A stretch of 64,000 bases of DNA from Dillenia suffruticosa (Eukaryota; Streptophyta; Magnoliopsida; Dilleniales; Dilleniaceae): positions 11,347,001 through 11,411,000 of the forward strand of contig JAVTVX010000026.1 in NCBI GenBank assembly GCA_033439265.1, given 5' to 3'. The notes under the pieces are model-generated. The model did not search any database, was not told the DNA's origin, and worked only from the letters and a program-made list of their open reading frames with translations. Numbering within the stretch: position 1 is the stretch's first letter; each line of letters begins with the position of its first letter. Shown piece by piece: positions 23,734 to 36,155 of this stretch. The position numbers were made by a program, and so were the translations under genes.

Positions 23734-24226
23734 TAGATTTTTCTCTCTTTGGTGGTCCTGTTGCCCTATCTCCTATTTTTGCTCATTATCCACGATGGAC
23801 AAGTGTATAAGTTTTATTTTTCTCCTGCGGTTGTGAAAAATAAAACATAATCTTTTTCTGTAAAAAATAAATATGAAAAATTACTAAACTTTTAGGTGAT
23901 ATATTATTTTATTCAAAAACTTTATCAGATTGGAAATTTCGCCCACAAGCTGAATTTCACACAAATATAGGAAAATCCATATGTATACTCCATACGTCGA
24001 AGGGGGTCCATAAATACTTTTATTAACGGTACAGTGATAATTGTTCAAAGATTTTAATATCAGCCAAACCAACAACTCTATACTACAAACATAGGACATG
24101 AAATTTGAAAGATTATTACATTAATAGACATGAAATTTGAAAGACATGAATTTAAAGCACTCATTTTCAAGCACGAATTTACTTTATTCTTTGCTCGCAA
24201 TATAAACATATGTATACGGTGCAGCT

Positions 24227-24387
24227 CTATCGGGTCATGCCTCCTTCCTGTGTCGGAGCCCCGGTTTCAATTGGGCTCATTGCCACTCCTCTATTTCGTC
24301 TCTCCACATTTCCATGCCATCCTAAAAACACAAGTAAAATCAACCCCATCAACAAAGCTAACTTCAGTTTCATGTCTTCGACCATTT

Positions 24388-24459
<72 letters not shown>

Positions 24460-25293
24460 CGATGGACATGTCGAAGCCGCGGCTTTGAAGCTCACGGTAC
24501 TCTTGGCACAAGGCACAGTATTCACAACAACAATGAACGAGACAATCCCCACATGGATCTTTCCTTAGCGCGTACTGTTGCCTCATCTTTGAACGGTAGA
24601 AGCAAGAGTAGCAACAACAACAACACCCAGTCACAAGTGCAATCAGTGTATATAGTGCTCCATTTGCCCCACAAGCTGAATTTCACACAAATATTTCAAA
24701 CTAAAGATCAACCAAAAGAAAACCCCATGGGGGTACAAATTTGACTACAAATGAACCTATGCTATAAAAATCATATAAAATATACATCCTTCTCCTGTCA
24801 ATTTGACTCATATAATGTTTAAAGGATCACTCTAGTGAAATAATTCTAATTAACCAATAATAAATTATATGGCTTTTTTTTGGGGGGGGGGGGGGAAGGG
24901 GGTTGGGAATTATTTAACTTACATGATGATCCTTTGTCAACTATCTCTGAAACTTGCCCGAATGTGATGCAGGGACACCAACATGTTATGCAACCTGTCA
25001 AAAAAGGTGACTTCCTGCAATTATTACAAAGCTTCACGTGAATGACACGCGCCATCAAATTAGGCCGAATTTTGGGCGTACTTACAATTACGGACATCGG
25101 AAAAGCAATCACAGAGTCCGGTGGACCATGGCACCAGAGTTCTTTGCTGGGGTGGGAATCCCGGGGCTGGAGGGGAGCTAGAATTGTACTCTCCAGTACC
25201 CGAGCCTACCGGAATTCCGGTCTGAGCCGCCATAGGCTCAGAGTCGGAGTACTTCTGAAAATCAGATGGTTGGTAATTTGAGTTGTAGTACAT
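24227..25293 (-). CDS. PLANT CADMIUM RESISTANCE (PLAC8-domain) protein, 4 exons
   Basis: Predicted small Cys-rich membrane protein of the plant PCR/PLAC8 family. Known members sit at the plasma membrane and affect heavy-metal export or resistance, or organ size. Exons: 25293-25086, 24994-24923, 24675-24460 and 24321-24227, all with GT-AG introns and consistent phase 1, giving 196 aa. The N-terminus is Pro/Ser-rich ([14 protein letters not shown]). The PLAC8 domain opens [15 protein letters not shown] and continues with the signature [19 protein letters not shown]. Next are a hydrophobic, Cys-rich segment ([15 protein letters not shown]), then [48 protein letters not shown] and [12 protein letters not shown]. 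The protein ends GGMTR, as family members do. Intron 3 (138 bp) is half GA microsatellite, two bases from the donor. Which member of the family it is cannot be told. Confidence 0.94.
24389..24456. repeat. (GA)34 microsatellite at a splice donor
   Basis: An uninterrupted GA/CT run fills the 5' half of intron 3 of the PLAC8 gene. In gene orientation the donor GTAC is followed directly by (CT)34. Such runs are highly length-mutable. Confidence 0.95.
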
Positions 25294-25439
25294 GGTATGG
25301 ATTTGGTTAGATTTGAGAATGGGTTTTGATCGGATCAGAAGTTTGGTTTGGAGGAAAAATAGGTGTAACGTGTTTTATGGGGGAATGAGTGATGGATAAG
25401 CAATTTGGGTGAGGCTACTTTATTTGTGCCAAGTCAATA

Positions 25440-26020
25440 GTCGCCTTTATTGAGGAAGTTCATGCCAGAGGCTTGTGCAGTATTTTTCTTGGTTTGAAGT
25501 GTTAAATTGAGAGTTGAAAATGCATAAGACCAGATGGGATGGAAGATGGATTTGTTTGGTCAACACCACGTTGCACGCCAGGTCTTGTCTGTTGTGCCTT
25601 CCAAGGTATTTCCCTCGCTTGACGTGGGCTTGGGTTTAGGACTAGAAGTCGTTTCTACCGAAACCCAAGTGAAAGTGTGCAATTAATTATTTTATATCTA
25701 AAATGTAAAGAAAAACCATGCAAAAGAGAAATTATGAAATTCCTTTTGTGGGAAAGTTAACTTCCCATCAAGATTAAGGCTTGTTATTAAAGTTATTCAA
25801 GAATTTCCTATGCGAAAGTCAAAAACGAGATGAAAACACATTGTGGAGGTGGACTTCAAAATTTTCATTTTTAGAAACATAGTATTATTGTGGAGCCCTG
25901 TGCACAAGGAAGTGGCATTCATCAAGAACATTGACAAGGTCGGGTGAAATTAGTGAATTGTTTGAGCCATTTTCACGATCAATTAAGCAAAAAATTTAAT
26001 CATTTTAGATTGGTTGGATC
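25440..26020. repeat. duplicated upstream region of PLAC8 gene (copies at 40977-41190 and 47925-48570)
   Basis: The first part matches 40977-41190 (cttggtttgaagtgttaaat, gacgttgcacaccatgtct). The second matches 47925-48570 (gcaattaattattttat, aagaaaaaccatgcaaaag, agtgaattgtttgagccat). The second locus is split by the gypsy element, and its left side abuts a CACTA end. This copy is the unoccupied version of both insertions. No coding potential was seen. Confidence 0.8.
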
Positions 26021-26780
26021 AAGATATCAAGAAGGAACCTTAACAACACCTTTTTAAGTTTTAACCCAAAGTTACTGGGTTTGGGACTGACATTTTCCCC
26101 TACAATAGAAAATGATTTACTTTTAAACAAAGCCCTGTAGGGTAAGAAACCCAGAAAAAAGCTCCAAAATTGCTTTTGATCTGAACGAAATGGACAAATT
26201 GTAGGGCCATGATACATGGTCAAGATGGCAAGACGCCAACACGTTGTTCTGATACTCAAATCACAAGGCTACTATGTATAGACTTTTATACACCTTTGAT
26301 TTGACCAGCAGACCTCCTCGGTAGCACATAACTTTCTTGGGAGACTTTGTTATTATTATTATTATTTTTAATTATTATTATTATTATTATTATTTTGCTT
26401 AGCAACTTGGTTTAATTACGTAAAAGGAATGGATGCTATGCTACTGTTCAACCCGACGTAACAATGGCTTTGGCCATCTGTTTCTACCTAATTTATTTCA
26501 AAAACTAACGTTTGAAATTTAAATGCAATATGATAAAATGACAAAGTGCAACGTGTGGCACAAGCTCGATTGCGAACTTTGATGACATGATAAAAATGTA
26601 ATTGTCTTACTTAATTAAGAAAAGATTACAATTACAATAAAGTAGAATAAACTCAATTGAAATGGATGGCAGTCATATGGTTGACATTATTTTCTCTCAA
26701 ACTTAATTAACTATTAACGAGAGCTAAGTTTTCCTATAGTTTTTTAAAGTTATTTAGTTATATTAAAACATTTAAGTAAC
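26021..26780. other. intergenic spacer with (ATT)n microsatellite
   Basis: 26345-26395 is an (ATT)n-type run. The remainder is AT-rich with no supported gene. Confidence 0.6.
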
Positions 26781-27241
26781 ACACACTATAAAAAACAGTC
26801 TTTTATCTATAAATTTAGGGACAAAAATTTTAAAAAAATTCATCGGTAAAAACATTAGCGACGGATTTAGCGACGAAAAATTTTTCGTCGCTAATAACGC
26901 GTCGTAAAAATTTACCGACGAAAATTAGAAATCCGTCGCTAAATTTAGCGACGAAAATTGAAATCCGTCGCTAAAATTTGTCGTTAAATTCAGCGACGGA
27001 TTCCAAATCCGTCGCTGATTTCAAATTCCGTCAAAATGTGCAGGGAGCGCATGTGTCACCCGTGCCACCCTTGCCCACCTGAGCCAGCACCACAACCTGC
27101 CCGCCAGCCCAAGCCAGCTCACGTGCCACCCTTGCCCACCTGAGCCAGCACTAGCCTGCAACCTGCCCGCTCGCCCGAGCCAGCACCCCCGCGCAGACAC
27201 TCTTAATTGCTGGAAAGTGCCACGCCTTCTGCTTCCACCGT

Positions 27242-27296
27242 GGTTCGAACTCCTAACTCCTGCATGCACACACGCAACCTGTAAACCACCAAACCA
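27242..27296 (-). other. tRNA-like (A/B box) module in CACTA 1, left
   Basis: On minus, TTTGGTTTGGTGGTTTAC resembles an A box and GTTCGAACC is a B-box core, about 35 nt apart. It is followed by GGTGGAAGC and then a GC-rich block. The same arrangement is in CACTA 3. Confidence 0.45.
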
Positions 27297-27893
27297 AAGA
27301 TATTATTATGATATAAATTTCTTTTTTATTATTTATTACACATTTTTCTAATAATAATAAAATAATATATAATAATAATTTAAAATAATAAATATAATAA
27401 CTTCTTTTATTTATACCACAAACCTAAAATAATATTAATTAAAAATAATAAATATGATAATTTTTAATAAAATAAAAAATAATAAAATACTAATTTAAAA
27501 TAAAATAATAAATTAATTAAAAAATATGTTAATATTATATTTTGATTTCTTCCTTTTTCTTTTATCTTATTATTTTATTGTTTTTTTTCATTTTTATTTT
27601 ATTTTTTTAATCCATAATTTAAAAATGGATTACAATATCTCAAAACTATAAAATTATAATTATCAATAAATTATAATATATTAATAATTTAAAAAATCTA
27701 TATATTTAATTACAAAATATTTTTATTCGTTATAATAAAATTATTATATATTATAATAAAATTATTATATACAAGAAATGAGAGTAGAAAGAAAAAAAAA
27801 ACCCAAAAATAGAGATAAGGAAAAAAAAAGTGAGAATAGAAAACAAAGAGGAGGAAGAAAGAAAAAAAAAATATTATCACACAACACTAACAC

Positions 27894-27954
27894 TAAGCAG
27901 TGGTACAGTTGTGATATGTTTTCTGTTAAATCCGAGGTTTAAGATTCGAATCCC
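27894..27954 (+). other. tRNA-like (A/B box) module in CACTA 1, right
   Basis: TAAGCAGTGGTACAG followed 40 nt later by GATTCGAATCCC (B-box core), then a GC-rich block of ggcaggca/gggcgcc repeats. It is arranged as a mirror image of the left module. Confidence 0.4.
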
Positions 27955-29189
27955 TTCAATTACAAATTTATATTTTTTTATTAAAACAATGAAGGGCGCC
28001 CAGACACGCCCCGGCAGGCACGGGCGCCCAGGCAGGCAGCAGGCACGGGCGCCCAGGCAGGCAGCAGGCGCCCGTGCGTGCATGGGCCGGTGCCTGCGCA
28101 GACTTGATTAATATTTAATTAAAAAATTTATATTATTGAATAAAATAATACAAATAAAATAAAATTACCGATACAATAATAAAAAATATTAAATAAAAAA
28201 AAAGAAAAAAAATAAATAAATTAAAATATATATATAATTTAAATAAAATAAAATATATGGTTTTTTTAAAGAATTAAATAATATTATTCTTCTAAAAAAA
28301 TGAAATATAATATAATAAAATAAAATGTAAATTAAAATATTATAAAATAATAATATGATTTGTTAATATAAATTAATAAAATAAAACAAAAATAAAATAA
28401 AATTATAATTAAAAGAAGATAAAATTCAGCGACGGATTTGAAAATCCGTCGCTGAAATTATTAAAATAAAATAAAATTCTAATTATTCAGCAATGGATTT
28501 GGAATCCGTCACTGAATTAGCCACGGATTTGGAAATTCGTCGCTAAATTAAATTACCAACAAATATATTTCGTGGTTGTTAAATTAATTTTTTAATTTAA
28601 ATATTATATTAATATTATATTTTATTTAATTATATATAAAAAACTTAGCGACGCTATTTAGCGACGAAATTTGTAATGAAAAATTTTTTGTCGTCAATTA
28701 ACGACGAATTTAGACACGAAAATTTTTTCGTCACTAATTAGCGACGAATCTAGCCACTAAAATTTTTTCGTCACTAATTAGCGACGAATTTTGCTACGAA
28801 TGATGTGTCCGTCGCTAATTTAGCCACGACTTCTTTTTAGTTACAAATTTTGTGGCAAATTGCGACAAAAAAGTTTTTATCGCTAAATTCGTCGCAAAAT
28901 AGCGACAAATTTTTTCAGTCGCGAAAATCCGTGACTAAAACCGTGTTTATTTTAGTGACAGTAGTGTTTTAGTCTTATAATTAATAAATAAATCAAAATC
29001 ATTATTAAAATTAAATTTCTTTTATTAAAAGAAATTATTAAATATTGTTAAAAGAAATTATCAAACATACAATCATCAAATTATATCACAAGTGTTGTAA
29101 GCTATTAGTTAACACAGCAACTTCTAAAAAAAATAAAATATTTGCAAGCAATAAAATTTTAAAACACTGATGACGAACAATGACAGGCG

Positions 29190-29617
29190 TGTCACAACCC
29201 AGTCGACTGGAAAGCTTTATTTGACACGACCCAAGAGAACTAGTCGACCAAAATGGTCGGTTGACCAAGAAGAAGTGACGGTTGACTCTCATCTCAACTG
29301 GTCGACTGTTATCTCAACTAGTCGATCGTGAAGATCGAAGAATGTAGTATCAAAAAGGAATTAGAGAGGATAGAGAGAGATATAGACATAAAGAGAGATA
29401 TAGAGAGATAGAGAGACAGAGATAGAAATATAGAGAAATAGAGAGACAGAGATAGACGAAAAAGAAGAAGAGAGAGTGGGTTTAGAGAAAGAGGAAGAAG
29501 ACAGATATGGAGCTAGAAGGAGAGAACTCAATAGCCATATTATGCATTCCTTTTTTATTGTACAACATTTATACATTTTATTCAACTAATTATAATCGTC
29601 ATAACAATATCTTAACA
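29190..29617. repeat. probable solo LTR related to the TRIM-like family
   Basis: Starts TGTCACAACCC (TRIM-like LTR: TGTCACAATCT) and ends ATCTTAACA. It has the same plan of a GAGA-rich middle followed by an AT-rich stretch (cattccttttttattgtacaac). It includes repeated gtcgac motifs (gtcgactgg, agtcgacca). No clear target duplication was found and no second LTR lies nearby, so the limits are provisional. Confidence 0.45.
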
Positions 29618-30294
29618 ACTTCAGTGTATTGGTTGATAGATTAACCAAATTAACAAATTTTCAATCATCCTAAATTAGTCATTATTATTCAAAATTGTTG
29701 TCATTTGCTACAGCTTATGAAGGCTTGACCATGAACCCAAGGCACAACGGACGTGCCGGATAATTATATTCGTATATTAATATATATAGCATAAAATTCC
29801 AACATCTTTTAAATGTTCTTTGGCATTTAATTATATGGTTTGGTAACCCTGTCACCCAACGGCTCCATCACAACTCTTAATTAATTGTATTTTGCATTCT
29901 GATGTTAATTTTTATTAAAATAAAATTAACTACGTGAATATACTTAAATTTAATGTAATTATAGAATAACTGATAATTTATCAAAAAATAAAATCAACAG
30001 CTAATGATGCAAAATGTAATTAATTTTATATAGGTGAGGAGATGCTGAGGGTCAATATCAGAAAACTAATAATCATCTCTTTCTTCTGTTTTAGAGTATG
30101 TTTGATAGAGGTTTTATCCCCCTTATCTTCTCCATTTTAAGGAGAAGTAAAAATAATATTTTTTGAAATAAACTTAAAATTTATTTGATATAATCGCTTG
30201 ATAGATGGAGAGAGAATATCTAAATTTGGATATATTTGAAGTATTTAAAATTTAAAATTTAAAATAGAATCTCAAAATTAGGTGATATAGATAT
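29618..30294. other. AT-rich spacer
   Basis: No gene, RNA or recognisable repeat was seen beyond simple AT-rich sequence. Confidence 0.5.
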
Positions 30295-31776
30295 TGTTGA
30301 TCCCGTGATAACCAAGAAGGGGAATGAATTTGTTGTATTTGATTGGCTTTTAAAAATTTAATCTAATTTCACTTAAATCTAAAGTAATCCTATAGTTATT
30401 CTAAACATATACAGTGAAAAATAAAAGTAAAGTTAGAAAGACAAATTCGATTTTATAGTGATTCAGTTTTGTATTTACATCCACTCTTTCAGCTAGTAAA
30501 CTGGAATTAAGCAGTTTATTAATTTTTCACTATAATATTAAGTTATAAGATACAACTCAAAAACTGTTGACTTTTAATTTTTCTTAACATGAAAATTCTT
30601 CTTTAATAGAGAAACAATCACTAAACTATCTCACAAGACTAAATATATAACATAATTTAGGCCGTTCAAATAACCAACTTCTATAATGAATATTTCACTA
30701 AAAAAATACCAAAAACATTATGTAAAAATTGTTGTATATTCTCTATATATCAGTCTTTTAATCCTAAAAGAACACTTTCAAAACTTGTTACCATCATTGA
30801 ATATATATATTTCCAAAGTTAGTTCCCCAACAAGCTTTTACTGTCGTAAAATGATAGTAATTTTCTGATTTGTTGCTCAAAAATCTTTTTTGATTTTTTG
30901 AGAATTAACAACCGTAAAAATTCAAATTTTAATTTTGAATTTCATTATTAACATTTATAAATTCTGATTTGAATTTTCAGTTTTTAAAACCAGTTATGAT
31001 AGAATGAAATTACCACCAAAATATTAGTAATTTTCTTAAAAAATGTCCTGATTTGAAGGTTGAAATTTCTCATAATTTCTTGATATTTTCTAACCGTTGA
31101 AATTCAAATTTGAAATTTGAATTTTATTTTTCACATTTGCAAACTCCGAATTGAATTATTCTAATTGATAAAATTTGTTGAAAATTCAAAATTTTTCTAA
31201 AAAATTAGTTTCTGAATATACTTTCTGCTTGATAAGATTGAGTGACCAGTCAACTTGACCAACAATTTTCTCCAACTTATTCTCGAGCTTTTAATGTTGA
31301 AAATATTTAAATTTACAATCCCACACACCTTGTTTAATTTGTAATTTCTGAATTTGAAAATATTTGATCATCCAAAGATATGTAATGGCTGAATATGTGC
31401 AAATGATCATGTCACCCTTCTTAAAAAATTTCTTATTTTTATGTACTTTGAAAATTTTCATCCAAAATTTGATTTTCAATTCTTAAATCATTAAAATGCA
31501 TATTTGAACATATTTTTAAATTAATTGTAGTACCCAATCTATATTTAAATTGCTGAGTTGAGTCTTCGACGAATGAAAAGAACAAAATTTCTGCCTTTAT
31601 GACAGTTTCTATGGCCAAGATAGCTTATTTCTATGGCATCTTTTATAACAACTTTTATGAACAACTTTTATGTGAATTTGCAAACGAGATTTAATGTGTA
31701 TATTTAGTAAAAATATTAGAATAATATGAAAGATTTTGTTATTATCAATTGTTATCATCAAAACCCAAATGGGACA
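30295..31776 (-). repeat. probable 3' LTR of SIRE-like copia
   Basis: TG...CA ends (minus strand) with an adjacent polypurine tract. It is about 1.48 kb and AT-rich. No partner LTR is present in the window, so the length is inferred from the terminal motifs only. Confidence 0.6.
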
Positions 31777-32149
31777 ATAATATTCTTAATATTTTCCCCC
31801 TTTTGATGATAACAAAACCATAAAAAATAAATATTCAAAAATATCAAGAATATACATTTTCAAGTTTTCCCTCAATTTATGAATTTATTGACATTTAAAT
31901 TTTCTCTCCCTTATTATGTACATTTTTTATTATTTTTTTATTTTATCCTTATTCCCCCTTTTTGTTTCATTAACAATAAAACATAGCAAACATTGCGCGG
32001 AGAAACAACATATAAATTTCATCAAGTTTAAGTGCAGTACATAGAGGTATTCTTAGAAGTTGACATAGAAGACATTAGAACTACAACAAACCCTACAGAG
32101 AGTGGTCTTCATTCTTTGAATGTGATTGCAAAATTTTTAAAATCTTTTC

Positions 32150-33730
32150 CCTGAGTCTTTTTTTTTTTAATTTTAAAATGAAAAATATTGTCCAATTCAT
32201 TTTTAATATTTTCAAACATCTCTCTATCTCAGGATTTGCTAAAAATCTATACAAACTGAATTTTAGTGTCAATATATTCTACAACTATATCTCCATTATT
32301 AACATGATTTCTAATAAAGTGGTATCTAAATTCTATATATTTGGATTTTAAATGATTTATTGGATTTTTGGTGAAACAAATAGCACTTATATTGTCACAT
32401 TTTATTATAATATTCTTATAATCTAACTCATAATTTCTAAATTATTGTTTTAACTATAAAATTTGAATACAACAATTTCGTATTGAGATATATTCCGATT
32501 CCGTCGTAGACAAAACTACTAAATTTTGCTTTTTAGACACTCAATTTATATTTCTATCTTCTAAAAATTGACAAGTATCTGAAATATTTTTTTGGTCAAT
32601 TTTACATCTGACATAATCGATATCGGAATATCCAATTAATTTGAAATTTGAATTTTGTGGATATCAAATTCATAAATTATTAGTATCCATAATATATTTT
32701 AAAATTCTCTTTATGGTTTTAAGGTGAGATTCTTTCGGTTTACTTTAAAACCTAACATAAAAACGCACATTAAACAAAATATCGGGACATGAAACAGTTA
32801 AATATAACAAAAATCCTATCATATTTCTATAAAATTTTTCACTTACATTTTTTTTCCTTTTCATTTAGATCTAACTTAATAGAGTAATATAGGTATACTA
32901 ATATATTTTGAATTTTCCATGTCAAATTTTTTAATTAACTCTCTTGTATATTTTTTTTGACTTATAAAAATTTCTTGGGGAGATTGTTTAATCTGTAACC
33001 CTAAAAAGAAATTCAATTCACCCATTATTGATATTTCAAATTCACTTTTTATAATTCTACTAAAATCATTACACAAATGTTCATTAGTAGAATCAAACAT
33101 AATATCATGAGCATATATTTATACAATAAGAATATCATTGTCAACATACTTGATAAATAAAATAGTGTCTATATTTTCTTTTTTTTTAAATTATTTTTCA
33201 CAATATATTCACTTAATCTTTCATACCATATACTAAGTGATTGTTTTAAACTATATAAAACTTTTTGTAATTTATAAACATGATCTTCTTTGTTATATTC
33301 CTCAAATCCAGGGGTTGACTAACAGATATTTACTCTTTTATATAGCCATTTAAAATGCATTTTTAATATTCATTTGATATAATTTAAAATTTTTAAAATA
33401 TGTAAAATCTAAAAATAGTCTAATTGCTTTTAATTTAACAACCGGTGCAAAATTATCATCATAATCAATTTCTTATTCTTGTAAATATCTTTTAGTAATT
33501 AACCTAGATTTATTTCTAATAACATTTTCATTTTTATCTAATTTATTCTTAAAAATCCATTTTGTTCCTATAATTGTTTTATCTTTTGGTTTGGGTATTA
33601 AAATCCATACTTTGTTTCTTTTAAATTGACTTAATTCTTTTTGCATAGGCTTTATCCAGCTCTCATCTTCTATGACTTCTTCTATATTTTTTGGTTTTAT
33701 GCAAGATATCAATCTAAATTGATTTTTCAT
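32150..33730 (-). pseudogene. copia RT/RNase H remnant
   Basis: Open pieces at 33730-33473 and 33100-32876, separated by frameshifts and stops. Together they cover most of RT and RNase H. The catalytic aspartate context is mutated (YAHD for YVDD). Confidence 0.8.
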
Positions 33731-33814
33731 GTTTCTATAGCTTGATCTAGTATTTATTCCTTCATGTATTCCTGCATGGAGACATTGTTCTTGTATGGAG
33801 CTTGTGAGGATTTA

Positions 33815-33932
33815 TGCTTTTTTTTTTTGGTTTTCACTTACTGGTATTCGGGTTTATCTAATTAATCTAAACCGAGTATTATGAGATCTATCAAAGGATC
33901 GACTCTACCAAATTCTTTTTCTCCGTTCCAAA
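33815..33932 (-). mobile_element. SINE-like insert, 17-bp direct repeats
   Basis: A 118-bp insert bounded by GAGCTTGTGAGGATTTA at 33798-33814 and 33933-33949. It has a T-run and then GGTATTCGGGTTTATC and CTAATTAATCTAAACCG. It lies within a few bases of the point equivalent to the 15543 insert in the paralogous GDSL flank but has a different target repeat, so it is an independent event. Confidence 0.78.
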
Positions 33933-33944
33933 GAGCTTGTGAGG

Positions 33945-34470
33945 ATTTACTTGTATGGTGGTGCCTTTCTTCCAAGTTATATTTGGGTGATGTGCCAGCC
34001 AATTGGTCTCTTAAGTTGTTGGGCCTTTTGGGCCTCTTCGTTGTAACTGGATGAGCAACTCACAAGGCCGACATCAAAATAAATAAAAACAAATGAAAAG
34101 AATTCTTAATTGTAAAGTAAAGAATTGGAGCATGTGATTTAGAAAAAATGTACCTGAATTTCTGTTTTCGATAAGAATCAGAATTTCAGTTTATTGATCT
34201 CATGCAACAATCTAGAAATCATGGGCATTAAGAGAATCCAACATCTGTTTTTTTTTCTTTTTAATATCTATTATCAGTATTTAAAATCATATACCGATTA
34301 ATCCGATTCAAATATTTACAAAAACTCTATTTAAGAGATGATTTTCTTAGTTTAATCTTTTCCATTTTCAAAGATTAAACTTCTTACTAAAGGCTATCTC
34401 CCATGTTTTTAGCTGGCTTTTGAAATTAAAAAAAAGTAGAATTTGCACTTTAGATGAGACATGTGTTTTG
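33945..34470. repeat. second copy of GDSL 3' flank
   Basis: Matches 15655-16440 in the same orientation. It includes another probable short insert at about 34249-34345 (T-run, then ATACCGATTAATCCGATTC), which interrupts the match after acatctg. Confidence 0.8.
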
Positions 34471-34568
34471 GTATAAAAGTATTGATGCATATTATTGATT
34501 TCATTTAGTGAAATAAAAATACAATTATTATTGTGGTATAAATAAAACAATCATATAGATAAATATAT

Positions 34569-36155
34569 TGTTGGATTTAATTGCGCATGCGGAAGCGTGA
34601 ATTAAATATTATCGGAATTTTCGGGATAAATACCTCTATTGGGCGGTCTCCAAAATTCACCGTGTCGCGATGTCCCTCGAACGGATCGCACGGTCGGATG
34701 GTGATCACGCAATCGAACCACCACCTCAAATCCACGACGCCTCAAGCCTCGTGTCCGGTGAATCGTTTGACGATGAGAGATTTTCCTACGCGAAAATCTC
34801 CATCCCTCTCTCTATTTTCTCTCTCTAGAGAAGTGTACGAAACCCTAGCCATGGTCTCCTTCTCGGTTACTGTTCACGCCACAAGGAAGGAGAAGGAGAC
34901 TTTCCTCCATTGGCTTCTTTTTGCTTAATGGGGGGGGGGGGTTTCAAAATAATATTGGTTAATTGGTAATTAAGGATGGGAGTTACCCCATTCCTTAATT
35001 ACCCAAATGCCTATAATGGGCATAAATAACCAATATCTCCCACTTGCACATGAGGGCATTTCATTTCCGTCAATTACAAGATCGCAACTCATGCGATCTA
35101 TCACATCACCCTACTGGACCTTCATACTTGATTGGGCGTCGTGCGACCGGCGAGTACACCTGCAAGTAAAGACTTCTCGATACACCTGTTAGGATGATCG
35201 AAAAGTCACCGTTAGTATAAAAATAACTCGCTATACCCCAGACTCAATGCATTTACATCCATCGAGCCACTTTCCTCATCGAAAGTGATCCCCAATTAAT
35301 TTGCTCGACTATGTATTCATTATTATGTTTGAATCCCAACATGGATTAACATAATAGGTCGACCTATGAATACATGACAATGATGTAATGTCTATTGGCC
35401 TTCATTTTCACAAACTCGAATCTATCGGTCTCAATTCAGCTGCTTTCCTAGACCTGTCTCTTAGACCTCAATTTATCTTTCGGGCCATAGGTAAACAGAC
35501 TAAAGTAGCAACACTGAACCAAAACTTCTAGAGACAGCCGAAAGTAATAAGGGTATAAGAGATCCCACCCAATGGATCTCAGGTCTCACACAGTGGGAAC
35601 GGGGATCAAGATCAAACTATCGTCTCAAATAATAGCTCCCACTGTCCCATGGTCGTCTCATCACACGTGGTATGAAACACGTGCCACAGTGTTATTCCCC
35701 CATCTCTCAAAGGGCATATGTCAGATTTCTCTAACACTGTGCAGGTACGGGACTCAGTCTACACATAAGACTTTACCCAGAAATCTCAGAGAGAGTATCT
35801 CAGAGACAGTATCACAAATCGCAGGTGATATCTGAGATCTCAAACCTGGCTACTTACAGGCAACATGGATGTGGGTATTTCCATGTCGGTCATATCGCAT
35901 ATAACCTCATCCTGAACACATATCAGTGCGACTTATGTTCTAGTAGGGCTACTCTCAAAGCCTCTTACAACTAGAATCCGTCTCATCTCCGCTCACTCAG
36001 AGTCGGAGGTGGTCACTCGTGTGAGAGAGTCGACCACGCCTGCCTGACACATCTTTTATCACAAGATCGCAATATATGACAATAAATGATGTATGAATTA
36101 AATATGTGACCCAATAATGCATACATGTCATATATTAAAATAAGCATCTATAACA
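34569..36155 (-). repeat. 3' LTR of degenerate copia (about 1.59 kb)
   Basis: On minus it begins TGTTATAGATGC at 36155, directly after RNase H and leader sequence, and ends GCGCAATTAAATCCAACA at 34569. That ending is typical of copia LTRs. A poly-G run lies at 34930-34941. Confidence 0.7.

Larger units (their letters stand above)
26784..28957. mobile_element. non-autonomous CACTA element 1 (TSD ACA)
   Basis: Starts CACTATAAAAAACAG and ends in the inverted counterpart of CACTAAAATAAACAC. The 3-bp target duplication ACA lies at 26781-26783 and 28958-28960. Both ends carry dense sub-terminal arrays of the motif GCGACGAA/TTCGTCGC in both orientations, typical of transposase-binding subterminal repeats in CACTA (EnSpm) elements. 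The middle is AT-rich and flanked by two GC-rich blocks (27030-27190 and 27990-28100), each next to a tRNA-like A/B-box pair. No transposase is encoded; the small open frames in the GC blocks are compositional. Confidence 0.85.
30295..33740 (-). mobile_element. truncated Ty1/copia element (SIRE-like), minus strand
   Basis: Left end is a probable 3' LTR (30295-31776), reading on minus TGTCCCATTTGG...GGGATCAACA and preceded by a G-rich purine tract (AAAAGGGGGAAAAT, about 31791-31804). RNase H remnants (LVVLSTTESEYISI, NPINHLKSKYIEFRYHFIRN) lie at about 32150-32650. RT remnants lie at 32876-33730 (MGELNFFLGLQIKQS, ESWIKPMQKELSQF, TIIGTKWIFKNKLDKN). The YVDD site reads YAHD (about 33110), a loss of a catalytic residue. 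Gag, protease, integrase and the 5' LTR are absent; the break lies at about 33740. Confidence 0.82.

Noticed and set aside
24370..24634. Long Leu/Ser repeat reading frames on the minus strand
   Set aside because: They are the CT microsatellite of intron 3 read as protein. Splicing removes it, and the flanking exons fit the PLAC8 family.
27021..27269. GC-rich open frame (Arg/Gly/Ala-rich)
   Set aside because: A consequence of the GC block in CACTA 1. No domain, and the equivalent blocks in the other CACTA copies do not keep the frame.
26860..29000. Regularly spaced GCGACGAA/TTCGTCGC repeats resembling a CRISPR array
   Set aside because: Units are palindromic, irregularly spaced, in both orientations, and lie inside a TIR/TSD-bounded plant CACTA element. 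No cas-like genes are present.
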